A stretch of 64,000 nucleotides of DNA from contig JBAIAA010000409.1 in NCBI GenBank assembly GCA_037893245.1, positions 2,409,001-2,473,000 on the forward strand, read 5' to 3'. This document shows positions 11,761-23,379 of the stretch, piece by piece (the first letter of the stretch is position 1; each line of letters begins with the position of its first letter). Both the position numbers and the translations under genes were made by a program. Source of the DNA: Crossaster papposus. Taxonomy: Eukaryota > Echinodermata > Asteroidea > Velatida > Solasteridae. The notes beneath the pieces are model-generated. The model did not search any database. It was not told the DNA's origin and worked only from the letters and a program-made list of their open reading frames with translations.

Positions 11761-12585
11761 ACACTGCTGGTAGTGAGGCATCACCGGTTCCAAATCACAC
11801 TTATTAAAGTCGCCCATAATGAATTTAACAGCATCCGGGGATTCCTTTTCCAAGTCTTGAACAAATTCAGCAACAGTAGACGAGGCATTATTTATGTCCG
11901 CTCTTGGATGAATATACACAACAGTGACAAATATCTGTGGGAACTCTCTAGGGAGGTAGTATGGTCGTAGACCTACAGTGATGAGTTCAATGTCCGGTGA
12001 GCAGTGTCGATGTTTAACAGAAATGTTGTTACACCATCGTTGATTGACATAAATACAAACACCTCCATCTGCAGATTTCCCTGACTCTGGAGTCCTGTCC
12101 ATGCGTTTGCAAATAAAGCCATCAATATCGATTTCACTGTTCGTGGTAGAGTCTTTAAACCATGTTTCACTGAAACACATTAAACTGCAGTCCCTATATT
12201 CGTTGAGGTATTTTGTATTAGCAGAAAGTTCATCCAATTTGTTGGAAAGGGACTGTGCATTACCTGTCATTATTGATGGAAGTGCTGGGTTAAATCTACG
12301 GCGATGAAACCGAGCCCGGATTCCACCTTTCCTACCGCGTTTGCGTTTCCGTAAATAGTCCGGAGTGTCCGTGCCGAGTGGGGCAATGGCTGCCGATAAA
12401 CGAAGATCTAAGAGTTCATTTTGTCCATACACAATGCGTTGTTGTTGCAATGGCCACTCACATGCAATAGTGCACTCGGTAGTAGGTAGTGCAAATGTAC
12501 ATTCAAAATTACTCAGGAGAGCCATCAAAAAGACGAAAAACCACACCATCGTGAACATAGATGTCATAATGTAGACATAAAACAA
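11761..12585 (-). pseudogene. LINE AP endonuclease domain
   Basis: This is the apurinic-type endonuclease of the LINE, which nicks the target for target-primed reverse transcription. The frame includes a basic stretch RKRKRGRKGG, then NAQSLSNKLDEL, SLMCFSETWF, DGGVCIYVNQRW, ITVGLRPYYLPREF, TVVYIHPRAD and the catalytic IMGDFNKCDLE. The N-terminal 40 residues before the basic stretch may be untranslated sequence. The frame is cut at 11760 by the SINE. Confidence 0.85.
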
Positions 12586-12660
12586 TCAATACGACAAAAA
12601 ACAAGCACCAATACGGTAAAAAATTGGTGAAGTTCACAAAACTAACAGGAGCTGTACAAA

Positions 12661-14773
12661 AAAGGGCTATCGGGGACGGCACGAACAAGGCGATCTAAAG
12701 TGTGGAGAATGTGATGGCTGTCGTCAGTTATTTTGCGAACCTGGAAGGAAGACTGCGGTGAAAGGTAGTCACCAGGGGGATCATGGGTTTGGCATTAGCC
12801 AGGGAGGGCTTTACTTTTAGAGCCAAATTTCTGGGTACAGCTTTGGCTCTGGCGATGGCACGTTGAACTTGGCGGGAGCTGTGACCCCTGGCAACCAAGT
12901 TATTCTTCAGTATCTGTGAATGGCGGGAGAAATCATAGTCGTTAGAACAAATCCTTTTGAGTCTGAGGGCCTGACTAAATGCTACAACAGTTTTACAATG
13001 TCTAGGGTGACAGCTGGAGGAGTGGAGATACTGGTGTGTGTCTGTGGGTTTAGAATACAGATCAGTGGTTATTAACCAGTTCGCGCCGGATGACGTAATT
13101 CAAAACGGATGACGCATAAACACGCCAAGCTCAAGTTCGGAAATGTATGCCAGCAGCGAGCAAGGCCGGAAATGCGTAGGTGTGCTTCCCGGCACTATCA
13201 GCCTGAACCCGCTTTGGATCGAGTTTCGTTAAAAATAATCCTGCCGCTCGGCTCGGCGATGTTAAAATAAACCCGGCGCGAACTTGTTAAGTTATCCTCC
13301 TTGCGGATGGTGACATCCAGGAAGTGGGCCTGATGATGTGAGTACTCTGATGTGAACTTGATGGTCCTGTGGAAGGAATTCATGTGGTTAGCGAAAGTTA
13401 GCAGACTGTCCTCGTCACTGGTCCAGATAAAACAAAATACATCATCAATGTATCTCCACCAGGTTCAGGGACGGCACGGTGCTGAGGCAAGCATGCGTTC
13501 CTCGAGGTCACCTATGAAGAGGCATGCAAAGGAGGGTGCCATGCGAGTACCCATTGTAGTGCCATGTACCTGTAGATAGAACTTATCTAGGAAGGAAAAA
13601 TTATTCTTCGTTAGTACAAGTTTCATGAGGGCGCGAATGTCACTTATGGGAGGGGTCGTGTGTCCTGCCCCCCCTAGGGGTATGGAACAGGCACAAATAC
13701 CGTCTCCGTGTGGTATGTTGGTGTACAAGGACGAGACGTCAAAAGTCCCAATGATGGCCGTGCTGGGAATCTGGTCCTTGATTCCTTCGAGCTTGCGCAG
13801 GAAGTCTGGGGTGTAATGGATGTATGATGGAATCCTAGGGACAAGGGGTTTAAGAAAACTGTCAATAAACAGGGAGATGTGTTCCGTGGGTGAGCGATTA
13901 CCCGAGACGATGTGCCTACCAGGGTTACCAGTCTTGTGAATCCTCGGGAGAAGATAAAACCTGGCAGTTCTACAGTCAGTTGGTGAACGAAATTTGTGAG
14001 CTTTTTTTGACAGTTGGTCACGTGATCGCATGTCATCAAGCAACTGCTGTATCTCTCGAGAGAATGTACCTGTGAGATCAGAGTCAAGGCAGATATCGTT
14101 AGGACGGTTGTCCAACTGGCGGTGGGCCTCGTCGATGTACTGCTGACGATCCATGATGACCACGGCTGAGCCTTTATCAGCTGGATTGATGATGATGTCA
14201 GTACGAGAACGCAAAGCAGTAATCTTCTCTAGGGATGTTATCATGGGTCCTGTGGGGAAAGTTATAAGGGTTAGTGACTTGGGTATTGACAACTTGAACA
14301 TATGTCTCAAGGGCTGGTACACGATTCTGGGGGGGGGGGGGACCCATGCGCTCTTGACACGGAAGGGCCACAAGGGTCGGAGTCAAGAAAAAACTCACGG
14401 AGATGGATCCTACGATAGTATTCCGTGAGATCTTGGCTGAGCTGTACCTGGTTCACATTACGGGGAGTGGGACAGAAGTTGAGACCCTTGGATAAAGGTT
14501 TGTGTTCAACATCTGATATGAATGAGGAGAACAGGTTAACTACAGTATTCGCAGGGGGTAATGTCGATTGGGGCTTGGGACGTCTAAAACGTCTGTGTCT
14601 GTGTTGATGCTGATTGGCAAGCAAGCCACCGATCTGTTGATAAGAACAGAGTCAAGGTTAGATAGGCCCCTATCAATCTCATCATGGAATTCCCTGTACC
14701 TGGTGTCCGTACAGCTGGATCTGAGTTCTGAGTCAAGGTGGGCTATATTCACGTGACAGGTGAGAGGGTTCAC
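12661..14773 (-). pseudogene. Penelope-like reverse transcriptase, broken
   Basis: This is the reverse-transcriptase core of a Penelope-like retroelement. In order on minus: an N-terminal block (14420-14620) with PLSKGLNFCPTPRNVNQ and LTEYYRRIHLREFFL; a run of G at 14331-14341 that shifts the frame; INPADKGSAVVIMDRQQYI (residues 62-80 of the 13465-14373 frame); RFYLLPRIHKTGNPGRHIVS (138-157); FDVSSLYTNIPHGDG (211-225); GTTMGTRMAPSFACLF (271-286); the catalytic YIDD box at 13441-13452 in a shifted frame; then HFLDVTI. A TTAA-flanked MITE (13076-13286) interrupts the part after HFLDVTI. At 12990-13065 the frame resumes with LYSKPTDTHQYLHSSSCHP. Several frameshifts make it dead. Confidence 0.9.
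13076..13286. mobile_element. TTAA-type MITE (piggyBac-like), copy 1
   Basis: The ends are CCAGTTCGCGCCGG and CCGGCGCGAACTTG, flanked by TTAA at 13072-13075 and 13287-13290. Removing the insert plus one TTAA restores a continuous Penelope reading frame, which directly supports a 4-bp TTAA target duplication. Related copies lie at 30858-31160, 43291-43524 and 48192-48434. Confidence 0.92.
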
Positions 14774-14876
14774 ACTTTGTATATTGAAAGTATTTTAAAA
14801 ACGTTAAAACAAAGTATTTCAAGAAAACTATACTAGCTTTACACGTTGAAGCTCCCATTCGATGTGCCCTGAAGTT

Positions 14877-15254
14877 CGGTTTCTCGTAAAGTCTCGTACA
14901 ATCTCGAGGTAAACTTTCATGCTTTTCATAAACTCTTGTCCCTGTGTCGTATGAATTTCTTTTCTTCTATTATTGGTTAAACCCTCTCACGTGCAGGTCA
15001 CGCTCATAATTATCTCTATACTACCAATGGGTCAGGGCTTCATTGAGTCTGACATTTACGCTACACCGATGTAATGGTCTCACTTTTCCGGTGTGCTACC
15101 TTATCTAGTAGTATTCAGCAGATCATTGAGTACGTTACAAGCACGTACTTGCGAAATGTTCCCATCGGAAAAGTTAGCAAATCAGATAAGTTAGACCATT
15201 ACACATGGTGCATCCGGACCGGTAGAATTGCGCGCGCTGACTGGGCGGAGCTTA
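14877..15254. repeat. Second copy of the 374-bp Penelope-associated block
   Basis: This is a direct repeat of 4971-5344 with the same end points. It lies just upstream of the minus-strand Penelope-like reverse transcriptase and may be its 5' terminal region. Confidence 0.75.
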
Positions 15255-15656
15255 TCCCTATGAGTACCGCACGCGCCACCTGGGCTCCAATTAACATAGA
15301 CGTTGGCAACCAAAGAGCCGAAATGTCCCAATGATAATCGTCGTTACGTGACCAGCGTTCTTTGATGGCACAAGCCCTTTTCTTTAGAACTGAAATGTGA
15401 ACAGCGCCCTCACTTTTTGTGTGGTTTATTATTGGTTTCAAATGGCTTAAAAAGCCAGGACGCGCGCGTGCGAAAAACACTTTGCGTGCCCACGCCACTT
15501 AGCTGCCATCATGACCGAAAACGCTTCCAAGATTTTGAAGGAAATCTTCGCAGATAGCGGTTCAGATATGTCCGATGATGAATCTTCTGTAGCAACATCT
15601 GACGAAAGTGATGAAGAAGCAACTCCTTCATCTTCTTCGGCAAAGCCAATCTACAG

Positions 15657-16591
15657 GTACAGGGAGGTTACTGAAAAGAGTTCAACCATGGAGGAATCGT
15701 ATTCCTCCATGGTGCAACTTGGCTTTTCTCGAAATGTTTCGCATCCGACATTCATAGGCTACTGTACTGTAATGTAACCTTTGCATTTAAATTCCCTTTT
15801 GCAGGAAAAATCATCAAAAGCACCGAACGTTTCAGTTTGCATTGCATAATCCGATGGAATCCAATTAGAAATTGATGAAAATATTTATATTTTTTATTTT
15901 GTATTGATTGGATTTTTTTATTATTTATTTTTTTTAACATGTTTTTTGTTTAGATATCCTTAACTTTCTATTGATTGTAAATTTGTATCTATTTTTCTTT
16001 TTGTGCCCTTCAAACTAATAAATAAAATGAAATGAAAAAAAGTTTATGAACCTGAATTATGCAAAGTCAAATCTAATTTCAGTTGGGACTGCAAATGTAA
16101 ATGGTGACAACAAATTCAATTCCACTGAAGGGGGCCTTCTCCAACTACTGAAAAGACAGGCAGCAATAATAATAATCTTTAAAAAGGAGATTTTATTTCA
16201 GGAGATTTTATTTAGTTAAAAAAGGGGATTTATTTAAGTGGGAACACTAGATACAACCCCCGCCCCCCCCCCCCAAAAAAAAAAAAAAAAAAAAAGAACA
16301 AAAACTTCATTTAATGAATGACCATATTTGACAGTCACGAATGGTCTCGAGCATCCTTTTAAATCAGGGCACCTGGTGTGCTGTTATGTTGTAACAAAAT
16401 TGACATTGTTTAGCAATTTCCAAAGATGGTCAGCCAACGTACGACGTGCAAAGAAATTCTAAACCCCGGTTAAATCCGTTTACCCCCCCCCCCCAAAAAA
16501 AAAAGAGCTAATGTTGTATACTACCCTTAAAATAAAATGTGCCGTGAAATGAATAGTGTCCCATTAACCTTTCTGAATGTTCCTATTTCAG
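15657..16591 (+). other. Intron of the piggyBac gene
   Basis: GT at 15657 and AG at 16590-16591 bound a 935-bp gap that keeps the transposase frame. It contains the 25-bp P-like footprint at 15687, a 3'-end-like A-rich stretch near 16018-16045 and C/A homopolymer runs at 16258-16296 and 16484-16504. The frame without splicing hits a stop at 15775. Confidence 0.65.
15687..15711. mobile_element. P-like excision footprint, 25 bp
   Basis: The segment is CATGGAGGAAT, a CGT spacer, then ATTCCTCCATG. Direct 7-bp repeats flank it (GTTCAAC at 15680-15686 and GTGCAAC at 15712-15718, one mismatch). The ends equal the termini of the 2.7-kb element at 55633-58358. Confidence 0.75.
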
Positions 16592-18264
16592 GTGTGGATG
16601 GAATAAAGCAAGCGCCTCTTACAGCAAGCGTCCACCGATGAAATTCAGTGAAGAGACTGGCTGTACGGAAGATTTCAGTCACCTGTCGCCCATGCGAATC
16701 TTTCAGCTCTTTTTCTGCAAAGCAGTGTGGGAGTTGATGGTGGATGAGACCAATCGCTACGCAGACCAAACAATGGGTGCAGATGTGGCCAATCAACAAC
16801 CTGCATGGAATCCAACTAATGTTCCTGAAATTATGGCATTCGTGGCCTTGCTTCTGTGCATGGGTATCAACAAAAGGCCTCGCTACAGCATGCACTGGTC
16901 AAGGTCCGAAGTTCTGCGAAGTCCCCTGTATTCGGAGACCATGTCTCGCAATCGATTCACTGCGATCCTTCGATTTTTCCACCCTGCCAACAACGCCGCG
17001 ACAGCTGGAGATGCTCCCCCTGACAAACTGTCCAAGGTCCGGCCACTGCTTGACATTGTACTGCCATCCTTTCCTCGCATTTACAAGCCAGGCCGAAATC
17101 TCTCGCCCGATGAGAAAATGATCAAGTTCAAAGGTCGACTTGGTTTCAAACAGTACATGCCACGAAAGTCCGCCAAATGGGGATTAAAATGTTTTTCATT
17201 AAACGAGTCAGAAACTGGTTATACCTGTGCTTGGAAGGTGTTCACCGGCTCCCAGCCCACATCAAAGAAATCCAGTCGACCCTCCATTGGTTATGCTTCA
17301 ACACACCACCCACCTAATATTACATCTGCTGGGCACGTAGTCCTCGACCTAATCACAGGACTCGAAAATAAGGGGCATTTCATTTTCATGGACAATTGGT
17401 ACACTAGCCCAGCTCTCATCTGCAAGTTATCACAGTTAAAAGTTGGAGCCTGTGGAACTGCACGTTACACCACACTGGGGATTCCGGATTTTGCCAACCC
17501 CAAAAAGCTACACATGATAAGAGGTGCTGACCCCCAGTTTTACACCAAAGCCGGCCAACTGTGCGTCGTTTGGCAGGATGCCAAGCGTGTAACTCTTCTC
17601 ACAAATGTTGGAAACTGCAATATCGACACGAAAGACATTCAGAGCAAAAACAGTTTGAGTGGACTTCGTACGATCAAAAAACCTTCTGTCGTTAATGATT
17701 ATAATAAATACATGGGAGGAAGTGATCTCGCAGCACAAATGTGTCAGTACTACTCGCACCCTCAAAAATCGATGAAATGGTGGAAAAGAGTTTTCGTGGC
17801 CATTCTTGACATCTGCTTGGTGAATGCTACCATTGTATACAACAGCATCCCTACAAATCAGTACTTGGCCTCTTTGGATTTCAGAGTGAAGGTCATATAA
17901 GAGCTTATTTTCACTTCAAAGCACAACCCAGTTCAGCATGCCAGTCTAGTGTCACGTGGTTCCAGCCGCTTTCCGACTCATCACTATCCTGGAAGAATTT
18001 CTGCCGGCAAAAAGCGCAACTGTGTTGTTTGCAGTACAAGAGCCAAGCGTAAACAAACTCCATGATTTGTAAACAGTGTGACAAACCAATGTGTGTACTA
18101 CCATGCTTTGAGAAGTTTCATAGTCTGTAATGAGCATTCACCCGAGCAAGTTATTGCAGAATATATCATTTTATGCCATGAAGTATAACATGACGAAGTT
18201 GTTTTTTCTGGAATCATGTTAATTTTCAATTTGTTATTGGGGAGTTTTGCAAAAATTAGTCCAT

Positions 18265-18860
18265 TCTGGCGTTTTTCGGTTCCACGAAGTGACACTGCAC
18301 TCGGTGTCAGTTCGTGAAAACGAAATTGCGGGGGCGCGCTGTGAAAAAGATTTCACAAACTAACACTGTCTATACAACGTACCCAGAGCAATGTTGTATT
18401 ACGCCGTGTATACGTATCACGTTTGTCTACGAAATAAATAAAACTCGATGTTGTCAACACGGCGGCACCCAAGTACTGTGTGCGCGCACAAAGGTTGGTA
18501 AACACCGCCAATCGTGGACGGGGCATTGTCCCACCGTCTTCCCTTCTTTTGTTTATACTCTAACGTTTTCGGATGACCTCCATAGGATTTGTACACGATT
18601 TGGAATCGTGGTCGTTTTGTTAATCGTGGACGTACCCAATTTTTTTGTCTGACGACCACGATCGGCAGTCAATACATACGCACTCCCCGAAAACGCGACA
18701 GTTTTCGTTTTCACGAACTGACACCCAAGCACTGTGTGTGCGCACTCCCCGAAAACGCGTCAATTTTCGTTTTCACGAACTGACACTCACTCACTGCAAT
18801 GTATGCGCGTACTCTCCGAAAACGCGACAGTTTTCGTTTCCACGAACTGACACCCGTCTT
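18265..18860. repeat. Repeats of the word TTTTCACGAACTGACAC
   Basis: Three direct copies of a unit of about 60 bp (CCCCGAAAACGCG, then TTTTCGTTTTCACGAACTGA) lie at about 18684-18852. The inverted word GTGTCAGTTCGTGAAAACGA lies at 18303, and GTGTCAGTTCGTGG at 19051. The cluster directly follows the piggyBac gene and could be its subterminal region, but no TTAA-bounded end was proved. Confidence 0.6.
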
Positions 18861-19073
18861 AATCATTTAATTATTAATTAACTAAGCATATTTTCACAAT
18901 ATAAAAATGGTGTTTTAGCAGTTAACGAATTGTTACGTTTAATGATACCAAAACTCCTCAAGTAGACGTATTTGTTGACTGAGTAAACTCGTGTCAAACC
19001 TTTAAAAGTGTTTTTCTCCGAATGTATTTCTGTAACGGCGACCACTGTGTGTCAGTTCGTGGTGTCGGTGACG

Positions 19074-19745
19074 ATATGTTACATTTGAATTAAAGAAATC
19101 CTCACTTCTTTTCTTCTATACGTTTCATAATCAAAAAATGATCTGGTCATCTGACCTCCTGGGATCATCTGATCCCTTCTTAGCTTTCTTTTCTCTTCTG
19201 TTCTGTTCTGTTTTAATCAGTTTCGTTACATACATGTACTTGGTCATCTGACCACCTGGACCATATCCGATCCTTTCTTTACCCTTTTCTTTGATTCTGT
19301 TTCTCACTACATAGGTCATATGACCGCCTGGATCATATCCGATCCTTTCTTTACTTTTTTCTCTGTTTCTGTTTCTCACTACATAGGTTATATGACCGCC
19401 TGGATCATATCCGATCCTTTCTTTACTTTGTTCTTCGTTTCTGTTTCTCACTACATAAGTCATCTGACCACCTGGATCATATCCGATCCTTTCTTTACTT
19501 TTTTCTTCGTTTCTGTTTCTCACTACATAGGTCATATGACCACCTGGACCATATCCGATCCTTTCTTTACCTTTTTCTCTGTTTCTGTTTCTCACTACAT
19601 AGGTCATCTGACCACCTGGATCATATCCGATCCTTTCTTTACTTTTTTCTCTGTTTCTGTTTTTCACTACATAGGTCATCTGACCACCCCGACCATATCC
19701 GATCCTTTCTTTACTTTTTTCTTCGTTTCTGTTTCTCACTACATA
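19074..19745. repeat. 72-bp minisatellite block, copy 2
   Basis: This has the same lead-in and unit as 6323-6985. About seven 72-bp units occur between 19222 and 19745, giving a charged 24-residue period (VVRNRNREKSKERIGYDPGG) on the minus strand. Unlike copy 1, it runs straight into a Penelope-like fragment. Confidence 0.85.
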
Positions 19746-20092
19746 TATGAGTGCAAGGCGCTCGTCTCTAGGGATGTTATCATGGGTCCTGTGGGGGAAG
19801 TTATAAGGGTTAGTGACTTTGGTATTGACAACTTGAACATATGTCTCAAGGGCTGGTACACGATTATTGGGGGGGGGGGGGGGGGGGGGGGGGTACCCAT
19901 GCGCTCTTGACACGGAAGGGTTCTGGGTCACAAGGGTCGGAGTCAAGAAAAAACTCACGGAGACGGATCCTACGATAGTATTCCGTGAGATCTTGGCTGA
20001 GCTGTACCTGGTTCACATTACGGGGAGTGGGACAGAAGTTGAGACCCTTGGATAAAAGTTTATGTTCAGCATCTGATATGAATAGGAAAGGT
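19746..20092 (-). mobile_element. Penelope-like fragment with expanded G run
   Basis: This matches 14210-14530 of the Penelope-like element at high identity (ALETYVQVVNTKVTNPYNFP on minus). The G tract is 11 long at 14331 but about 24 long at 19869-19893. Copy 1 of the surrounding duplication (6323-7085) lacks this fragment between the 72-bp units and AACTTTAATGATG, so it is an insertion here or a loss there. Confidence 0.8.
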
Positions 20093-22186
20093 TAACTTTA
20101 ATGATGGAGTCATGAATAATATCGACAACAAAAACTAATAAATAAATGGCATGATATCAAAACACCGCTACAGTTTGTTGTGGCTATATCTCGAAATTCT
20201 ACGAATTCTGTGTTGAATGCCTGATACGAAAAACCACAAATACCATATATGAAAAAATGGAAAACGTACACCTGAATTATGCAAGACAACACCTTCTGGC
20301 TAGGGTAGCAATGGTCCATCAAACACAAATCGGATAAAGACGTTAAACAATGAACAGAGTATATGTATGTACCAACAAATTATAACAAGAGTTGAAAGAA
20401 TAATTTATCAGGGGAAATAATAAGCCAGGGATAATGTTAATGTGATCGTTACTAAACACAAGCTTGATCTGGTCTAGCCTCGATCCCAACACAATCATGC
20501 GACATTCCCTGATCAGGAGTCATCGAACCGTGCGTTATATTACTAAATGCTTCACAACAGAGGCATTGAAGAGTGCAGTCGGGCACATATAAGTTATGTC
20601 TATATTTATCTGGACAGGCTCTGGCCTGGCTCTGGCCTGTTCCTTGCTCTATGCTCTGGTCGAGCGATGCGCCGATGCGAGAAGAATTATCGCAGATGGC
20701 TTGAGAAAAGTAAAAGGTTGATCAGCACCAGTCACCTTTTGGATGTCTCAGGAGAAGCAGATGTGATCACTGCTAGACAAGCCCTTGTAATAAAGAATAA
20801 GAAAACGAACACGCGAAAAAAAGAATACGAAACAAAACAGAAAAAGCTTTTTGGGGAGGAAGGATGGGAATCACAAGACATTGCAGTTTAACGAACGAAC
20901 AACACTTTAGCGCGAGTGCGTAGACCTGAAATGGGGAAGATGTGTTGCAATTAGGCCGTGTTACGTGACCCAAAAATATGCTTAGAAAACAAATTCCGCG
21001 GTACCAGTTTGGGAACAAAAACAAAATTGTGTGATTCTACTCAGTTTGATTTCCTGAATCCGAAAATCAATGTTCTCGGATGCAGGGAATGGAACATAAC
21101 CTACTTTTTGGGGTCCAAAATCAGAATTTTGGGCGCAGTCTCTAAATCTGCGCTATCAAAAATGCATTTGCACAAGTACCGTCAGCCTATTTCTTAGTTT
21201 TTACTTCTCTTTTGCAGAACAACCCCCCCCCCCCCCCCCCCCCCTCAATTACTCGTGCATTGGAACTAATGGAAATAGAAGGCAATCAACTGGTGGTGGC
21301 ACGATCGGCCAATTGAGGCACGATCAACCGACAGCGAATGCAGCGCGATCCGATTCGGGCCTACCTGTACCTCCCCATGATGATCACAGCAGCGTACGCA
21401 ATGGACGGTTCGCGCAGATTAGCAGTTCGCGCAGATTAGCAGTTCGTGCAGATTATCAGTTCGCGCCGCGCAGAAAGACTGAATTGCGCCCAACACGAGT
21501 TCTAAATGGATGTAATCTATCCTAAATGTAAAAATGACAGTTGGCTTTTCCAAAAATCTTCATGTAACTTATTTTTGCATTCAATATAGTCTGGTGTAAT
21601 GGACACTTCTTTGAACCCTATAGTTGGTCATGATCTTCATAATGAAGCCTATGAAAGAGGCTATACGTTATTTCAGTTTACCAAAAATCAATCACTTTTT
21701 TCGGTTGATATGTATGCTGTACATGGGATACTTTATTGGCAATTGTACTTCTTACAGGTGGTCGGTAGTAGCAATAATATACAGCATGCCTAAACAATTC
21801 AGGACTATACTATACTGCCTACTGGCATACATAAATTTGAGTCTTGCTGTTTAGTCAGGCAGATTGGTGAAACAAACATGGTAAAAATGATAAAAGCATG
21901 GAATTTGTTACACAATCCAAATATGTCTTTAAAATATAAATGTATACGGCCATCTTAGATTTGTCCCTTGAAAAATATAACAGGTATTTTTCCTCAAGTG
22001 AACAATTCTATCATAATGTTGCGTAGCAGTTGGAGTAAACTGACAAGTACCACAGCTTATACAAAACATCACATGAATGACCCGCACGTACCAACATTCA
22101 GTTTATTTACAGTTTGTCCATTCCAGAAAGATATTTTAATTAGAAGATAATTTCTGAGTGCAATTTAACTGTAAAACGCAGTGTCT
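20093..22186. other. Gene-free stretch
   Basis: Bases 20093-20200 repeat 6986-7085. A plus-strand frame at 20547-20891 is lysine-rich at its end and unrecognised. There is a C run at 21222-21244 and a three-copy 18-bp repeat (GCAGATTAGCAGTTCGCG type) near 21410-21465. I see no gene. Confidence 0.45.
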
Positions 22187-22366
22187 ATCATTACGGTATA
22201 TAGTTGACGAGCTGATTTCCAAACATACCTAGGCCGACACATTGACAATAATATTTGGACGTCGTTCTTGGAACCAGACTGGTTGATACTAGCCAGGTTC
22301 CAAGAGTGAAAGGTCCAGAGTATTGTCATTGTCAGGGAATCAGATCGTCAACTGCCGTAACGATAG
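22187..22366. mobile_element. Palindromic MITE, 180 bp
   Basis: The two halves are imperfect inverted copies: CTATCATTACGG to GGTTCCAAG-type words on the left, and the matching AGGTTCCAAGAG to CCGTAACGATAG on the right, with the centre near 22285. The foldback element starts immediately after its right end. Confidence 0.7.
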
Positions 22367-22393
22367 TATAGTGTACTATTCATGTCATTTTCA

Positions 22394-22636
22394 GCCGCGC
22401 GGTGTGTGTGTCTGTGAGGCCGCGCGGTGAGAGTGTCAAGCCGCGCGGTGAGAGTGTCAAGCCGCGCGGTGAGAGTGTCAAGCCGCGCGGTAAGAGTGTC
22501 AAGCCTCGCGGTGAGAGTGTCAAGCCGCGCGGTGAGAGTGTCTAGCCTCGCGGTGAGAGTGTCTAGCCTCGCGGTGAGAGTGTCTAGCCTCGCGGTGAGA
22601 GTGTCTAGCCTCGCGGTGAGAGTGTCTAGCCTCGCG
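22394..22636. repeat. Left foldback arm, 21-bp minisatellite
   Basis: About eleven units of GCCGCGCGGTGAGAGTGTCA (plus one base). Outer units carry CCGCGCGG and inner units CCTCGCGG, with TCAAG changing to TCTAG towards the core. Confidence 0.9.
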
Positions 22637-23379
22637 TTTTCTTGGCCTTGTCATTGTGTTGAAATTGAGCCGTTTTTTTAACCTTTACAAGGAATGTCAT
22701 TTTGTGGCTCTAATAGACTTGTATAAGTGTATTTGTTTAAAGTTACGCTGCTTTCCGAAAAAAAAACCGTTTTTGTTCAAAGAAATAATGTTCAAGGCCA
22801 AATAAGCCTTTGAAATGTTTGTATACGTCTGATAAACGATTGTTCTTGTCTGTCTCTCGATTGTTAGTGGTTCGGAACTTGAAAGTGACGTATAGGCCTA
22901 TTGCTTTTAATAAAAATCAAGACACGCACTTGGGTAAACGTTGAGAAAAGGGGGTCCGTGCTTTTTTTAATTTCGACTTTCTTTTCCGAACGAATTTTGA
23001 TGGAATATAATGTAATCTAACGAATGTGCTTGTTTGCATATCATTGCTCAAATTGCGCGCCGTAGTTCAGACAGTTTTGAGCAAAAGGTCATAAACCCAT
23101 ATATGCAATTTTGTTTTAATGTAATACAAAAAAGGGAAACAAACAATAGTTAATACAAATCGGACAGCACCGCTGACATGGCACAGGACAGATTGAGGGT
23201 CCGCGCACATATACATCCAGTATATTGCCCGGTCACTCTGTTGAATGCGTACATGCACAACGGCTTTATATAAATACAGTCGGTAAAAGCGCACGCGTAG
23301 TATATTCGGACGCTTCTAATTCAACATTTGAATTCAATTAATTAATTAATTAATTGCCGTTGGTAAATTTCTTTAGTGC

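Larger units (their letters stand above)
8847..12659 (-). mobile_element. CR1/L2-like LINE inserted in the Penelope-like element
   Basis: A minus-strand non-LTR retrotransposon carries an AP endonuclease, a linker and a reverse transcriptase, and ends in a (CAATT)n-like tail at 8850-8870 on the plus strand. It interrupts the Penelope frame exactly between the spacer and the GIY-YIG domain. TACAA occurs at both junctions (8847-8851 and 12655-12659) and is a candidate target duplication. Frameshifts, an in-frame stop near 10720 and a SINE insertion (11355-11760) show that it is dead. The lack of a recognisable first ORF, and the motif wording, resemble the single-ORF LINEs near L2/Rex1; I did not classify it further. 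Confidence 0.85.
15511..18130 (+). pseudogene. piggyBac transposase with one intron, decayed at the C-terminus
   Basis: This is a DDE transposase of the piggyBac family, which cuts and pastes at TTAA. Exon 1 (15511-15656) gives an acidic serine-rich N-terminus (MTENASKILKEIFADSGSDM). A donor CAG/GTACAG at 15656 and an acceptor TTTCAG at 16591 join in phase to exon 2 (16592-17900), for 484 residues. Within the 420-residue part starting at 16638, the catalytic aspartates fit D158 (LSPDEKMIKFKG), D252 (IFMDNWYTS) and D363 (YMGGSDLAAQM). A stop at 17898-17900 precedes the cysteine-rich domain, which continues in other frames to 18130 (RNCVVCSTRAKRKQT, then ICKQCDKPMCVLPCFEKFH). The loss of this zinc-binding tail suggests it is inactive. 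I could not find its TTAA-flanked ends. Confidence 0.88.

Noticed and set aside
15254-18860. The piggyBac gene as the autonomous parent of the CCAGTTCGCGCC MITEs
   Set aside because: I could not find matching TTAA-bounded ends around the gene, so the link is only a hypothesis.
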